In this document: positions 1 to 5,961 of the stretch, piece by piece | How the letters are laid out: the number at the start of each line of letters is the position of its first letter | Numbering within the stretch: the stretch's first letter is position 1 | NCBI GenBank assembly: GCA_024697985.1 | Contig: JAILRX010000097.1 | Coordinates: 1 to 9,466 of the forward strand | Source: Treponemataceae bacterium | Lineage (GTDB): Bacteria > Spirochaetota > Spirochaetia > Treponematales > Treponemataceae | Reading direction: 5' to 3' | DNA: 9,466 nt | Notes under the pieces: model-generated | The model's database searches: none | Told to the model about the DNA's origin: nothing | The model's input: only the letters and a program-made list of their open reading frames with translations | Program-made: the position numbers and the translations under genes

Positions 1-605
1 TTTCCAGCCTCTTTGGAATAAAGATAGCTTCCGTTCGGGAATTCTTCGATTGTCACGCATTCGCCTTCCAGAGCCTTAAGTTCGCTTGCAACGTAGTATC
101 TGCCGCTCTTGTCCCAGCCCTGATAAAGCGGAATTACGCCGATTTCATCCCTGGCAATAAGGTATGTGTCGTTTTCGCTGTCGTAAAGGGCAAAGGCAAA
201 AATTCCAGAAAGCTTTTCTATCATTTTGGTAAAGTCGCTGCCTGTCTTTACGCACTCTTTATATAGCGGAATTATGACCTCGCAGTCACTTCCTGTTCTG
301 AACTGATATTTTCCTTCGAATGATGAACGCAATTCCTTGTGGTTGTAGATTTCTCCGTTTGCCGCAAGGATGATTTTCTCGTCGTCGCTTACAAGAGGCT
401 GTTTTCCGGAAAGCGGATCGACGATTGCAAGTCGTTCGTGGCTCAAAATCGCATTATTGCCTGTGTACACTCCTGTCCAGTCCGGACCACGATGACGAAT
501 TTTCTTGCTCATTTCAAGAACCTGATTTCTGAGCGATTCCTTTAAAATTTCATCAATTGGCTGTGAACCGTTTTTCAAATCGAATGCTCCGACAAATCCA
601 CACAT
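1..605 (-). CDS. asnB: Asparagine synthetase B, glutamine-hydrolysing (N-terminal part, runs off the left edge)
   Basis: Makes asparagine from aspartate, ATP and glutamine in the cytoplasm. The 201 visible codons cover the N-terminal class II glutaminase domain: Cys2 nucleophile in MCGF, RHRGPDW at residues 37-43, then SHERLAIVDP, NGEIYNH, GSDCEVI, FAFALYD and ASELKAL. The segment resembles E. coli AsnB closely and without obvious gaps. The C-terminal ATP-pyrophosphatase/synthetase domain lies outside the window; the family is usually 500-550 residues, so about 40% is seen. The start at 605 is chosen because Cys must be residue 2 and GGAGG (611-615) sits 5 bases upstream. An in-frame ATG at 617 overlaps that ribosome binding site and would bury the Cys, so it is rejected. 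The gene is divergent from glnN, has its own promoter, and its leader carries a terminator-like hairpin. Recognition is firm; the symbol rests on the close match to AsnB. Confidence 0.95.
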   Translation of the reverse strand, partial: MCGFVGAFDLKNGSQPIDEILKESLRNQVLEMSKKIRHRGPDWTGVYTGNNAILSHERLAIVDPLSGKQPLVSDDEKIILAANGEIYNHKELRSSFEGKYQFRTGSDCEVIIPLYKECVKTGSDFTKMIEKLSGIFAFALYDSENDTYLIARDEIGVIPLYQGWDKSGRYYVASELKALEGECVTIEEFPNGSYLYSKEAG

Positions 606-637
606 ACAAACCTCCATAAAAAATTTTTAAAACAAAA

Positions 638-702
638 AAAGAGGTCGTAGATACTCAGCCCCAGACGATAATCCGCCTGAGAATAATACCTACGACCTCT
701 TT
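638..702 (-). terminator. Leader hairpin with U-tract upstream of asnB (candidate attenuator)
   Basis: Bases 638-650 pair perfectly with 690-702 (13 bp, AAAGAGGTCGTAG on the + strand). Inside lies a second helix, 654-658 with 677-681 (CTCAG/CTGAG), closing an 18-base loop. Read on the minus strand, the outer stem is followed by seven U (634-640), the layout of an intrinsic terminator. It begins 12 bases after the -10 box and ends about 28 bases before the asnB start, so it sits in the gene's own leader. The neighbouring gene is divergent, so it cannot end an upstream transcript. The nested inner helix is more elaborate than a plain terminator, so a ligand- or protein-sensing role is possible. 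I recognise no known riboswitch class in it. Confidence 0.75.
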
Positions 703-715
703 GCCGTATGGATTT

Positions 716-744
716 ATTATTTAGAAAAGCGACTTTACTGTCAA
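716..744 (-). promoter_or_regulatory. asnB promoter
   Basis: On the minus strand, a perfect -35 TTGACA (739-744) is followed by a 17-base spacer and AATAAT as -10 (716-721). Transcription should start near 709, giving a leader of about 100 bases that opens almost directly into the hairpin at 638-702. Confidence 0.7.
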
Positions 745-760
745 GATATCAGGATATTCT
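744..760. promoter_or_regulatory. Imperfect inverted repeat between the divergent asnB and glnN promoters
   Basis: AGATATC (744-750) and GATATTCT (753-760) form an inverted repeat broken by one extra T. It lies between the two -35 boxes (739-744 and 771-776), where one bound regulator could touch both promoters. The site is short and AT-rich and may be chance. No regulator gene is visible in the window. Confidence 0.25.
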
Positions 761-770
761 AAACACACAC

Positions 771-799
771 TTGACAAAAAATTTTGTTGAGGTTATAAA
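771..799 (+). promoter_or_regulatory. glnN promoter
   Basis: Perfect -35 TTGACA (771-776), 17-base spacer, -10 TATAAA (794-799). The predicted start of transcription is near 806, 91 bases before the glnN start codon. It closely resembles the amt promoter (same -35, spacer length and -10), which points to the same housekeeping-type sigma factor. No sigma54 GG-N10-GC site was seen. Confidence 0.8.
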
Positions 800-816
800 A
801 TAACAAATTTTCAGGC

Positions 817-882
817 AAAGGCGCCGTGATTTTAAGACTGGTGTACAACAGTCTTATGGTCATGGCGCCTTTTATTTTTTTT
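817..882 (+). terminator. Leader hairpin with U-tract upstream of glnN (candidate attenuator)
   Basis: A long, almost continuous hairpin. AAAGGCGCC (817-825) pairs with 864-872, 826-829 with 860-863, and AAGACTG (834-840) with CAGTCTT (849-855), closing an 8-base loop (841-848). The stretch between the helices has only G-U or A-T pairs and one mismatch. It is followed by TTTTATTTTTTTT (870-882). It starts about 11 bases after the predicted transcription start and ends just before the ribosome binding site, so most initiating transcripts should stop here unless the stem is prevented from forming. It cannot serve asnB, which is read the other way. Confidence 0.8.
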
Positions 883-896
883 AAAGAGGTATTTTT

Positions 897-3002
897 ATGG
901 ACGAAGTAACGACATTGTTTGGTGAAAACGTTTTTAACGAAACAGTTATGAAAGCTCGACTGCCAAAAGAAACATACAAGCAGTTGATGAAAACTATCGA
1001 CGGTGGCGAAAAACTTGATAAAAGCGTCGCAACTGTAGTTGCTAATGCAATGAAAGACTGGGCCATTGAAAAAGGTGCAACTCACTTTACACACTGGTTT
1101 CAGCCACTTACCGGAATTACAGCTGAAAAACACGACAGCTTTATCCAGCCAATTGAAGGCGGAAAAGTAATAATGGAATTTTCCGGAAAAGAACTTGTTC
1201 AGGGTGAACCGGATGCATCAAGTTTCCCAAGCGGAGGAATCCGAGCAACTTTCGAAGCCCGAGGTTACACAGCATGGGACCCAACTTCATACGCTTTCAT
1301 CAAGGACGGAACCTTGTGCATTCCGACAGCATTCTGTTCGTACACAGGTGAAGCTCTTGATAAAAAGACTCCACTTTTGCGCTCAATGCAGGCAATTTCG
1401 AAAGAAGCTGTCAGAGTCCTCAAACTTTTTGACGGAAATGAAGACGTAACAAGCGTAAAAACAACTGTTGGACCAGAACAGGAATACTTCCTTGTTGATA
1501 AATCAGTTTATGATAAACGAGAAGACCTCATCTACACTGGACGAACTCTTTTTGGCGCAAAAGCTCCTAAAGGACAGGAACTTGAAGACCACTATTTCGG
1601 TATGATCAAACCTCGAGTTCAGGACTTCATGAAAGATTTGAACAAAGAACTTTGGAAGCTCGGTATTCTTGCAAAAACAGAACACAACGAAGTTGCTCCT
1701 GCTCAGCACGAACTTGCTCCTATCTTCTCGACAACAAACATTGCCTGTGACCACAACCAGCTCACAATGGAAATGATGAGAAAAGTTGCACAGAAACACG
1801 GAATGGTTTGTCTTTTGCACGAAAAACCATTTGCAGGAGTTAACGGAAGCGGTAAACACAACAACTGGTCAATCTCGACAAATACAGGCAAAAACCTTCT
1901 TGATCCAGGCGCAACACCAGAAAGCAACGCTCAGTTCCTGCTTTTCCTCTGTGCCGTAATCAAGGCAGTTGATGAATATCAGGATTTGCTCCGAATTTCA
2001 GTTGCCTCAGCTGGAAACGACCACCGACTTGGAGCAAACGAAGCTCCTCCAGCAATCATCTCAATCTTCCTTGGTGATGAACTTTCAGCCATTTTGGACA
2101 GCATCGAAAAAGGCGTTCCATACGGCAAGCACGAAAAGGAAAAGATGAAAATCGGTGTTACAGTTTTGCCGGAATTCAATAAGGACACGACAGACCGAAA
2201 CAGAACATCCCCTTTTGCATTCACAGGAAACAAATTTGAATTCCGAATGCTCGGATCAAACGAATCAATTGCCTGCGCAAACGTATTCTTAAACACAGCA
2301 GTTGCTGAAGAACTCAGTCAGTTTGCTGAAGTACTTGAAAAGAGCAAGGATTTCAACAGTGACCTTCACGAATTGATCCTCAAGACAATCAAAGAACACA
2401 AGAGAATCATTTTCAACGGAAACGGTTACGACGATTCTTGGGTTAAAGAAGCTGAAAAACGAGGTCTCTTGAACCTTCGCTCAACTCCAGAAGCTTTGCA
2501 GCACACTTTGGACGAAAAGAACATCAAACTTTTCGAAAAATTCGGAGTATACAGCAAGGTTGAATTGGAAAGCCGAAACGAAATTCACAACGAAAACTAT
2601 TCTAAGATCATCAATATCGAAGCTGAAACAATGCTCGAGATGGCTAAAAAGGACATTTTGCCTTGTGCAAGCAAATTTGCAACAAAACTTGCCAAAACAA
2701 TCGGCTTGAAAAAAGCAGCCTGCGGTGAATGTGACTGCAGCTACGAAGCTGAAATGCTCAAGAAAGCAAGTGCCCTTACAAGTTCAATCTATGCAAAGAC
2801 AAGCGCTCTTGAACAGACCGTTCTTGATGCAAAAACTCTCGCAGATAAGGGAGACTCAGGCAAGACAGCCTTGTTCTATCGCGAAAAGGTTTTTGCAGCA
2901 ATGGGAGAACTTAGAGCCGTAGCTGATGAACTTGAAGTAATCACACCAAAAGAACTGTGGCCATTCCCAAGTTACGGTGATTTGCTTTACAGCGTTCGTT
3001 AG
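897..3002 (+). CDS. glnN: Glutamine synthetase type III (GlnN)
   Basis: Cytoplasmic enzyme joining ammonium to glutamate with ATP, the central step of ammonium assimilation. At 701 residues it has the length of the GSIII family (about 700-730), far longer than GSI or GSII. Visible landmarks are the N-terminal block GGIRATFEARGYTAWDP, the metal/glutamate-site motif GPEQEYF (192-198), VNGSGKHNNWS (315-325), NDHRLGANEAPP, and the ATP/phosphate-site region RTSPFAF (436-442) followed by NKFEFRMLGSNES. The C-terminus ends in WPFPSYGDLLYSVR, as in typical GSIII. AGAGG (885-889) lies 7 bases before the ATG. Just before the C-terminal helices is an unusual CxxCxC cluster (C609, C612, C614). Its 3' end overlaps the convergent membrane-protein gene by 4 bases. 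Expression is probably gated by the leader terminator. Arginine is encoded mostly by CGA. Confidence 0.97.
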   Translation: MDEVTTLFGENVFNETVMKARLPKETYKQLMKTIDGGEKLDKSVATVVANAMKDWAIEKGATHFTHWFQPLTGITAEKHDSFIQPIEGGKVIMEFSGKELVQGEPDASSFPSGGIRATFEARGYTAWDPTSYAFIKDGTLCIPTAFCSYTGEALDKKTPLLRSMQAISKEAVRVLKLFDGNEDVTSVKTTVGPEQEYFLVDKSVYDKREDLIYTGRTLFGAKAPKGQELEDHYFGMIKPRVQDFMKDLNKELWKLGILAKTEHNEVAPAQHELAPIFSTTNIACDHNQLTMEMMRKVAQKHGMVCLLHEKPFAGVNGSGKHNNWSISTNTGKNLLDPGATPESNAQFLLFLCAVIKAVDEYQDLLRISVASAGNDHRLGANEAPPAIISIFLGDELSAILDSIEKGVPYGKHEKEKMKIGVTVLPEFNKDTTDRNRTSPFAFTGNKFEFRMLGSNESIACANVFLNTAVAEELSQFAEVLEKSKDFNSDLHELILKTIKEHKRIIFNGNGYDDSWVKEAEKRGLLNLRSTPEALQHTLDEKNIKLFEKFGVYSKVELESRNEIHNENYSKIINIEAETMLEMAKKDILPCASKFATKLAKTIGLKKAACGECDCSYEAEMLKKASALTSSIYAKTSALEQTVLDAKTLADKGDSGKTALFYREKVFAAMGELRAVADELEVITPKELWPFPSYGDLLYSVR

Positions 3003-3964
3003 TCTTTTTTTCGAGGTAGTGTCGCTGCGAATGGGATTCCAAGAACAAACGGCACTATCATCGAGAAAAATCTGTACAAAATGACGGCCGTTGCCGCTAT
3101 TACGCCGAAATTCTGCGAAAAGAATATCGAAAAAAGATATTCGAGGGTTCCGACACCGGCCGGCATAAACATAGATCCACTCAGCATGATAATCAGGCCC
3201 ATCATCAAAAGACAGTAGAAAGCCGAGCAGTCAAGACGGCTTTTGAAAATCACCATCGGAATAGCATACCAGCAAAGCATTTTTAGAATATCAATCAAAA
3301 ACGTCAGGACGATTGCTTTTTTGTCCTTGACAAGCTCTTTTCCGCACACATTGAAGGCAACAAGCTTTTCTGAAAATTCATCAGCCTTTTCAGGATGCCT
3401 TTTCAAAATTGCGCGTATCAACTTGATGAAAAAAGCCGTGATTCTTCTGGAAACCGCAATCATTATCAAAACAGAAACTGTCAGAAGTGAAAGAATGCTG
3501 CAGACGATAATCAAAATTGAAAACTGATGGACCTTTTCAACATTCTTGCAATATAAAATCAAAAAGGAAATAAGACCTAAAAAAGTAACGACAGTTTTAT
3601 GGACCGCATACTGAATCATCATGACGCCGGTCCCCTTTTCGGCTTTTACGCCCTGGGTTGAAAGAAAATAGACCTCAGCGACACCGGCCCCGGATCCCAG
3701 CGTTATCAGCTTGTAAAACGAACAGAACATTGCGCTTTTTTGGCCGCCCCAAAAGGAAATGCCGGAAAAAGTCTGAGTTGCAAGTCCGTCAAAAAACACA
3801 TATCCGAATGAAAAGAGAAAACACAGCAAAATTGGAACAAGGCGCATATTTGCGATTTCACTAAAGGCTTTAATGATCAGTTCTTTTTTCCAAAAGAAAA
3901 CAATGACTGTAAGGACAAGGACAAGTGCCCAGCTTATGATATTTTTGACTGTATTTTTTTTCAT
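2999..3964 (-). CDS. Integral membrane protein, lysylphosphatidylglycerol synthase TM / flippase-like family (UPF0104)
   Basis: A 321-residue, very hydrophobic protein with about 7-8 predicted membrane segments, starting with a positive N-terminus and a helix at residues 8-25. The C-terminal block MPAGVGTLEYLF (from M267), then a helix with ILYRFFSMIVPFVLG, is characteristic of the LPG_synthase_TM family, whose better-known members include the membrane half of MprF and flippase-like proteins. It has no catalytic LPG synthase domain, so lipid handling or translocation is only inferred from the family. The ATG at 3962-3964 gives a sensible signal-anchor N-terminus, but no clear Shine-Dalgarno precedes it; the transcript may be nearly leaderless. 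It is tail-to-tail with glnN (TAA and TAG share TTAG) and divergent from amt. No functional link to nitrogen metabolism is evident. Confidence 0.85.
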   Translation of the reverse strand: MKKNTVKNIISWALVLVLTVIVFFWKKELIIKAFSEIANMRLVPILLCFLFSFGYVFFDGLATQTFSGISFWGGQKSAMFCSFYKLITLGSGAGVAEVYFLSTQGVKAEKGTGVMMIQYAVHKTVVTFLGLISFLILYCKNVEKVHQFSILIIVCSILSLLTVSVLIMIAVSRRITAFFIKLIRAILKRHPEKADEFSEKLVAFNVCGKELVKDKKAIVLTFLIDILKMLCWYAIPMVIFKSRLDCSAFYCLLMMGLIIMLSGSMFMPAGVGTLEYLFSIFFSQNFGVIAATAVILYRFFSMIVPFVLGIPFAATLPRKKD

Positions 3965-3973
3965 GTATCTATA

Positions 3974-4002
3974 AATCTAAGAAAATTCTTGTAAATCGGC
4001 AA
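3974..4002 (-). promoter_or_regulatory. Possible promoter of the flippase-like membrane-protein gene
   Basis: On the minus strand, TTGCCG (3997-4002), a 17-base spacer and TAGATT (3974-3979). Transcription would start only a few bases before the ATG at 3964, matching the absence of a ribosome binding site. Both boxes are imperfect, so this is tentative. Confidence 0.3.
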
Positions 4003-4039
4003 TATTTTTTTTGAAATAGTATTGACAATATTTTTTGAA
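4000..4039 (+). repeat. Direct repeat spanning the amt -35 region
   Basis: CAATATTTTTTTTGAA (4000-4015) recurs as CAATATTTTTTGAA (4026-4039), 26 bases apart and differing only in T-tract length. The second copy covers the end of the -35 box and most of the amt promoter spacer. It could be two turns of a regulator site or an A-tract UP-like element; low-complexity coincidence is also possible. Confidence 0.3.
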
Positions 4040-4050
4040 TCGATTATAAA
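4022..4050 (+). promoter_or_regulatory. amt promoter
   Basis: Perfect -35 TTGACA (4022-4027), 17-base spacer, -10 TATAAA (4045-4050). Transcription should begin near 4057, leaving a leader of about 120 bases that holds two terminator-like hairpins before the ribosome binding site. Confidence 0.8.
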
Positions 4051-4066
4051 GTGAATATCAAATGAC

Positions 4067-4106
4067 AAAGACGTCACAGATATTGGTCTGTGGCGTCTTT
4101 TTTTTT
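4067..4106 (+). terminator. First leader hairpin with U-tract upstream of amt (candidate attenuator)
   Basis: A 14-bp stem, 4067-4080 with 4087-4100, unbroken apart from one G-U pair, closes a six-base loop TATTGG (4081-4086). The U-tract runs from 4098 to 4106 (nine T). It starts about 10 bases after the predicted transcription start. It lies downstream of amt's own promoter and the neighbouring gene is divergent, so it should stop amt transcripts themselves. Its first 30 bases (from 4066) align without gaps to the start of the asnB leader hairpin with 22 identities. Confidence 0.8.
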
Positions 4107-4109
4107 ACG

Positions 4110-4165
4110 GCGGCGATGATGTCGGGCATGTGTGCACAGTGCTTGGAATCTTCGCCGCTTTTTTT
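4110..4165 (+). terminator. Second leader hairpin with U-tract upstream of amt
   Basis: GCGGCGA (4110-4116) pairs with TCGCCGC (4152-4158) and is followed by seven T (4159-4165). Within the large loop a weaker helix, 4124-4129 with 4139-4144, is possible using several G-U pairs. It follows the first hairpin by four bases and ends five bases before the ribosome binding site. It could be a second checkpoint or a structure that masks translation. Confidence 0.65.
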
Positions 4166-4179
4166 ATTTGGGGGTATTT

Positions 4180-5943
4180 ATGGAAAGTGCTATCACACTC
4201 GAAAAAGTGACTGAAATTGCACAGGCAGCAGCTGGATCAGAAGCATACGCTATCTGGTTCTTGATTGGTGCAGCGCTCGTTTTCTTCATGCAGTGCGGCT
4301 TTGCAATGGTCGAAACAGGATTCACACGAGCCAAGAACGCAGGAAACATCATCATGAAAAACTTGATGGACTTCTGTATTGGCACACCGATGTTCATGGT
4401 CATCGGTTTCAGTTTGATGCTTAGCGAAAACTATCTTTTTGGCGTAATCGGAAAGCCAAACTGGCAGCTTTTCACAAACTTCACCGATCCTAACATGGAC
4501 TGGTCAAGTTTCACTTTCAACCTTGTTTTCTGTGCAACAGCAGCAACAATCGTTTCTGGTGCAATGGCAGAAAGAACAAAATTCAGTGCTTACTGTATTT
4601 ATTCTGCCGTAATTTCAGGTGTTGTTTATCCAATCGAAGCCGGATGGGTTTGGAACTCACAGGGCTGGCTTGCACAGCTCGGATTCGTAGACTTTGCCGG
4701 TTCTGCAGCAATCCACTCAGTTGGTGGTGTAGCAGCATTGATTGGTGCAATCTTCCTTGGACCACGAATCGGAAAATATGATTACGATAAAAACGGAAAA
4801 GTAACAAAAGTACATGCAATTCCAGGTCACTCTTTGACATTGGGTGCATTAGGTACATTCATCCTTTGGTTTGGATGGTACGGATTCAACGGTGCCGCTT
4901 GTACACAGCTCCGTGGTGTTGGCGGTTTGGCAGCAGTTTTCGTAACGACAACAATTGCTCCTGCAGTAGCAGCCGTTACAACAATGACTTTTACTTGGAT
5001 CAAAAACAAGAAGCCTGATGTTTCAATGACCTTGAACGCATCTTTGGCAGGTTTGGTTGCAATCACAGCTCCTTGTGCTACAGTTGATGCAATCGGTGCA
5101 ACAGTAATCGGTTTGGTTGCCGGTATCCTGGTTGTACTTGTAGTTGAATTATTGGACTTGAAGCTCCATATTGATGACCCGGTTGGTGCAGTTGGCGTTC
5201 ACCTTGCAAACGGTATCTGGGGTACAATCGCAGATGGTTTCTTCAACGTTGAAAGCGGTGTTTTCTACGGCGGCGGATTCAAGCATCTTGGAATCCAGTG
5301 TCTTGGTGAACTTGCAATCGTTGCATGGACAGCAGTTTGTATGATAATCGTATTCTTCTGCATCAAGAAGTTCCACGGACTTAGAGCAAGCAAAGAAGAA
5401 GAAATTGTCGGTTTGGACAAGCTCGAGCACGGACTTGATTCTGCTTACGGCGGATTCATCATGGCTCCACAGGTTATGACAGAAGGAGCTGCTGGAGTTG
5501 GTGGAATCGCAGCAGTTGCAGGCACATCAATTACAGGAAATGTTCCGGTTGAAAAGGCAATTCCAGTAAGCAAGGGTACTACAAGACCTGATGCCAAGTT
5601 CCATATGGTTACGATTATCACAAGACCTAGCAAGTTCAACGAGCTGAAATCAGCAATGAACGAAATCAACGTAACCGGTATGACTTTGACAAACGTACTC
5701 GGATGCGGTGTTCAGCATGGAAATGTCATGAAATATCGTGGTGTTGAAATGGATATGACCTTGCTGCCAAAAATCAAGGTTGATATCGTAGTAAGCGAAG
5801 TCCCGGTAGAACTGGTTATCAGTGCAGCAAAAGAAATACTTTACACAGGTAACATCGGAGACGGAAAGATCTTTGTATACGATGTTGATAATGTTGTAAA
5901 AGTTCGAACTGGTGAAGAAGGTTACGAAGCTTTGCAGGATTAA
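4180..5943 (+). CDS. amt: Ammonium transporter with fused C-terminal PII signalling domain (Amt-PII)
   Basis: A 587-residue inner-membrane ammonium channel. Residues about 22-410 form the Amt domain: opening ETGFTRAKN region, twin pore histidines in DFAGSAAIH (H179) and VGAVGVH (H341), and aromatic gate blocks VFCATAATIVSGAMAER, GWVWNSQGW and ILWFGWYGFN. A linker of about 65 residues rich in Gly/Ala leads to a complete PII domain (474-587). It keeps Gln512, Lys531, IGDGKIFV and VRTGEEG, equivalent to GlnB Q39, K58, the B-loop and C-loop ATP-site elements. The T-loop carries Met524 where GlnB has the uridylylated Tyr51, and His513 in place of Lys40, so classical uridylylation is unlikely. Allosteric gating by ATP/ADP/2-oxoglutarate is inferred. 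GGGGG (4170-4174) sits 5 bases before the ATG. A longer in-frame GTG start at 4132 falls inside the leader hairpin and is not favoured. Confidence 0.96.
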   Translation: MESAITLEKVTEIAQAAAGSEAYAIWFLIGAALVFFMQCGFAMVETGFTRAKNAGNIIMKNLMDFCIGTPMFMVIGFSLMLSENYLFGVIGKPNWQLFTNFTDPNMDWSSFTFNLVFCATAATIVSGAMAERTKFSAYCIYSAVISGVVYPIEAGWVWNSQGWLAQLGFVDFAGSAAIHSVGGVAALIGAIFLGPRIGKYDYDKNGKVTKVHAIPGHSLTLGALGTFILWFGWYGFNGAACTQLRGVGGLAAVFVTTTIAPAVAAVTTMTFTWIKNKKPDVSMTLNASLAGLVAITAPCATVDAIGATVIGLVAGILVVLVVELLDLKLHIDDPVGAVGVHLANGIWGTIADGFFNVESGVFYGGGFKHLGIQCLGELAIVAWTAVCMIIVFFCIKKFHGLRASKEEEIVGLDKLEHGLDSAYGGFIMAPQVMTEGAAGVGGIAAVAGTSITGNVPVEKAIPVSKGTTRPDAKFHMVTIITRPSKFNELKSAMNEINVTGMTLTNVLGCGVQHGNVMKYRGVEMDMTLLPKIKVDIVVSEVPVELVISAAKEILYTGNIGDGKIFVYDVDNVVKVRTGEEGYEALQD

Positions 5944-5961
5944 CATAAGCGTATAAATTTT

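Noticed and set aside
606..617. asnB start at ATG 617
   Set aside because: It overlaps the GGAGG ribosome binding site and would move the catalytic Cys from position 2.
759..1133. Antisense open frames over the 5' part of glnN and its leader
   Set aside because: The residue composition is that of reverse-strand noise and the sense strand encodes an intact conserved enzyme.
1503..2296. Further antisense frames within glnN
   Set aside because: They overlap the most conserved GSIII motifs and have no ribosome binding sites or family resemblance.
638..4165. ANTAR target motif, T-box, glutamine riboswitch, TPP or preQ1 riboswitch in the nitrogen-gene leaders
   Set aside because: The ANTAR motif needs two small hairpins with hexaloops having A at position 1 and G at 4. 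The amt loop is TATTGG, the glnN loop has eight bases, and no pair is present. No T-box sequence and no conserved core of the riboswitch classes I can recall was found. The GGGGCTGAG string in asnB only superficially resembles part of a TPP element.
4132..4179. N-terminal extension of Amt from GTG 4132 (16 extra residues)
   Set aside because: The extension lies within the second leader hairpin and its U-tract, has no ribosome binding site, and GGGGG is ideally placed for ATG 4180.
4583..5946. Antisense open frames across amt
   Set aside because: They are shadows of the Amt-PII coding sequence, which accounts for the whole interval.
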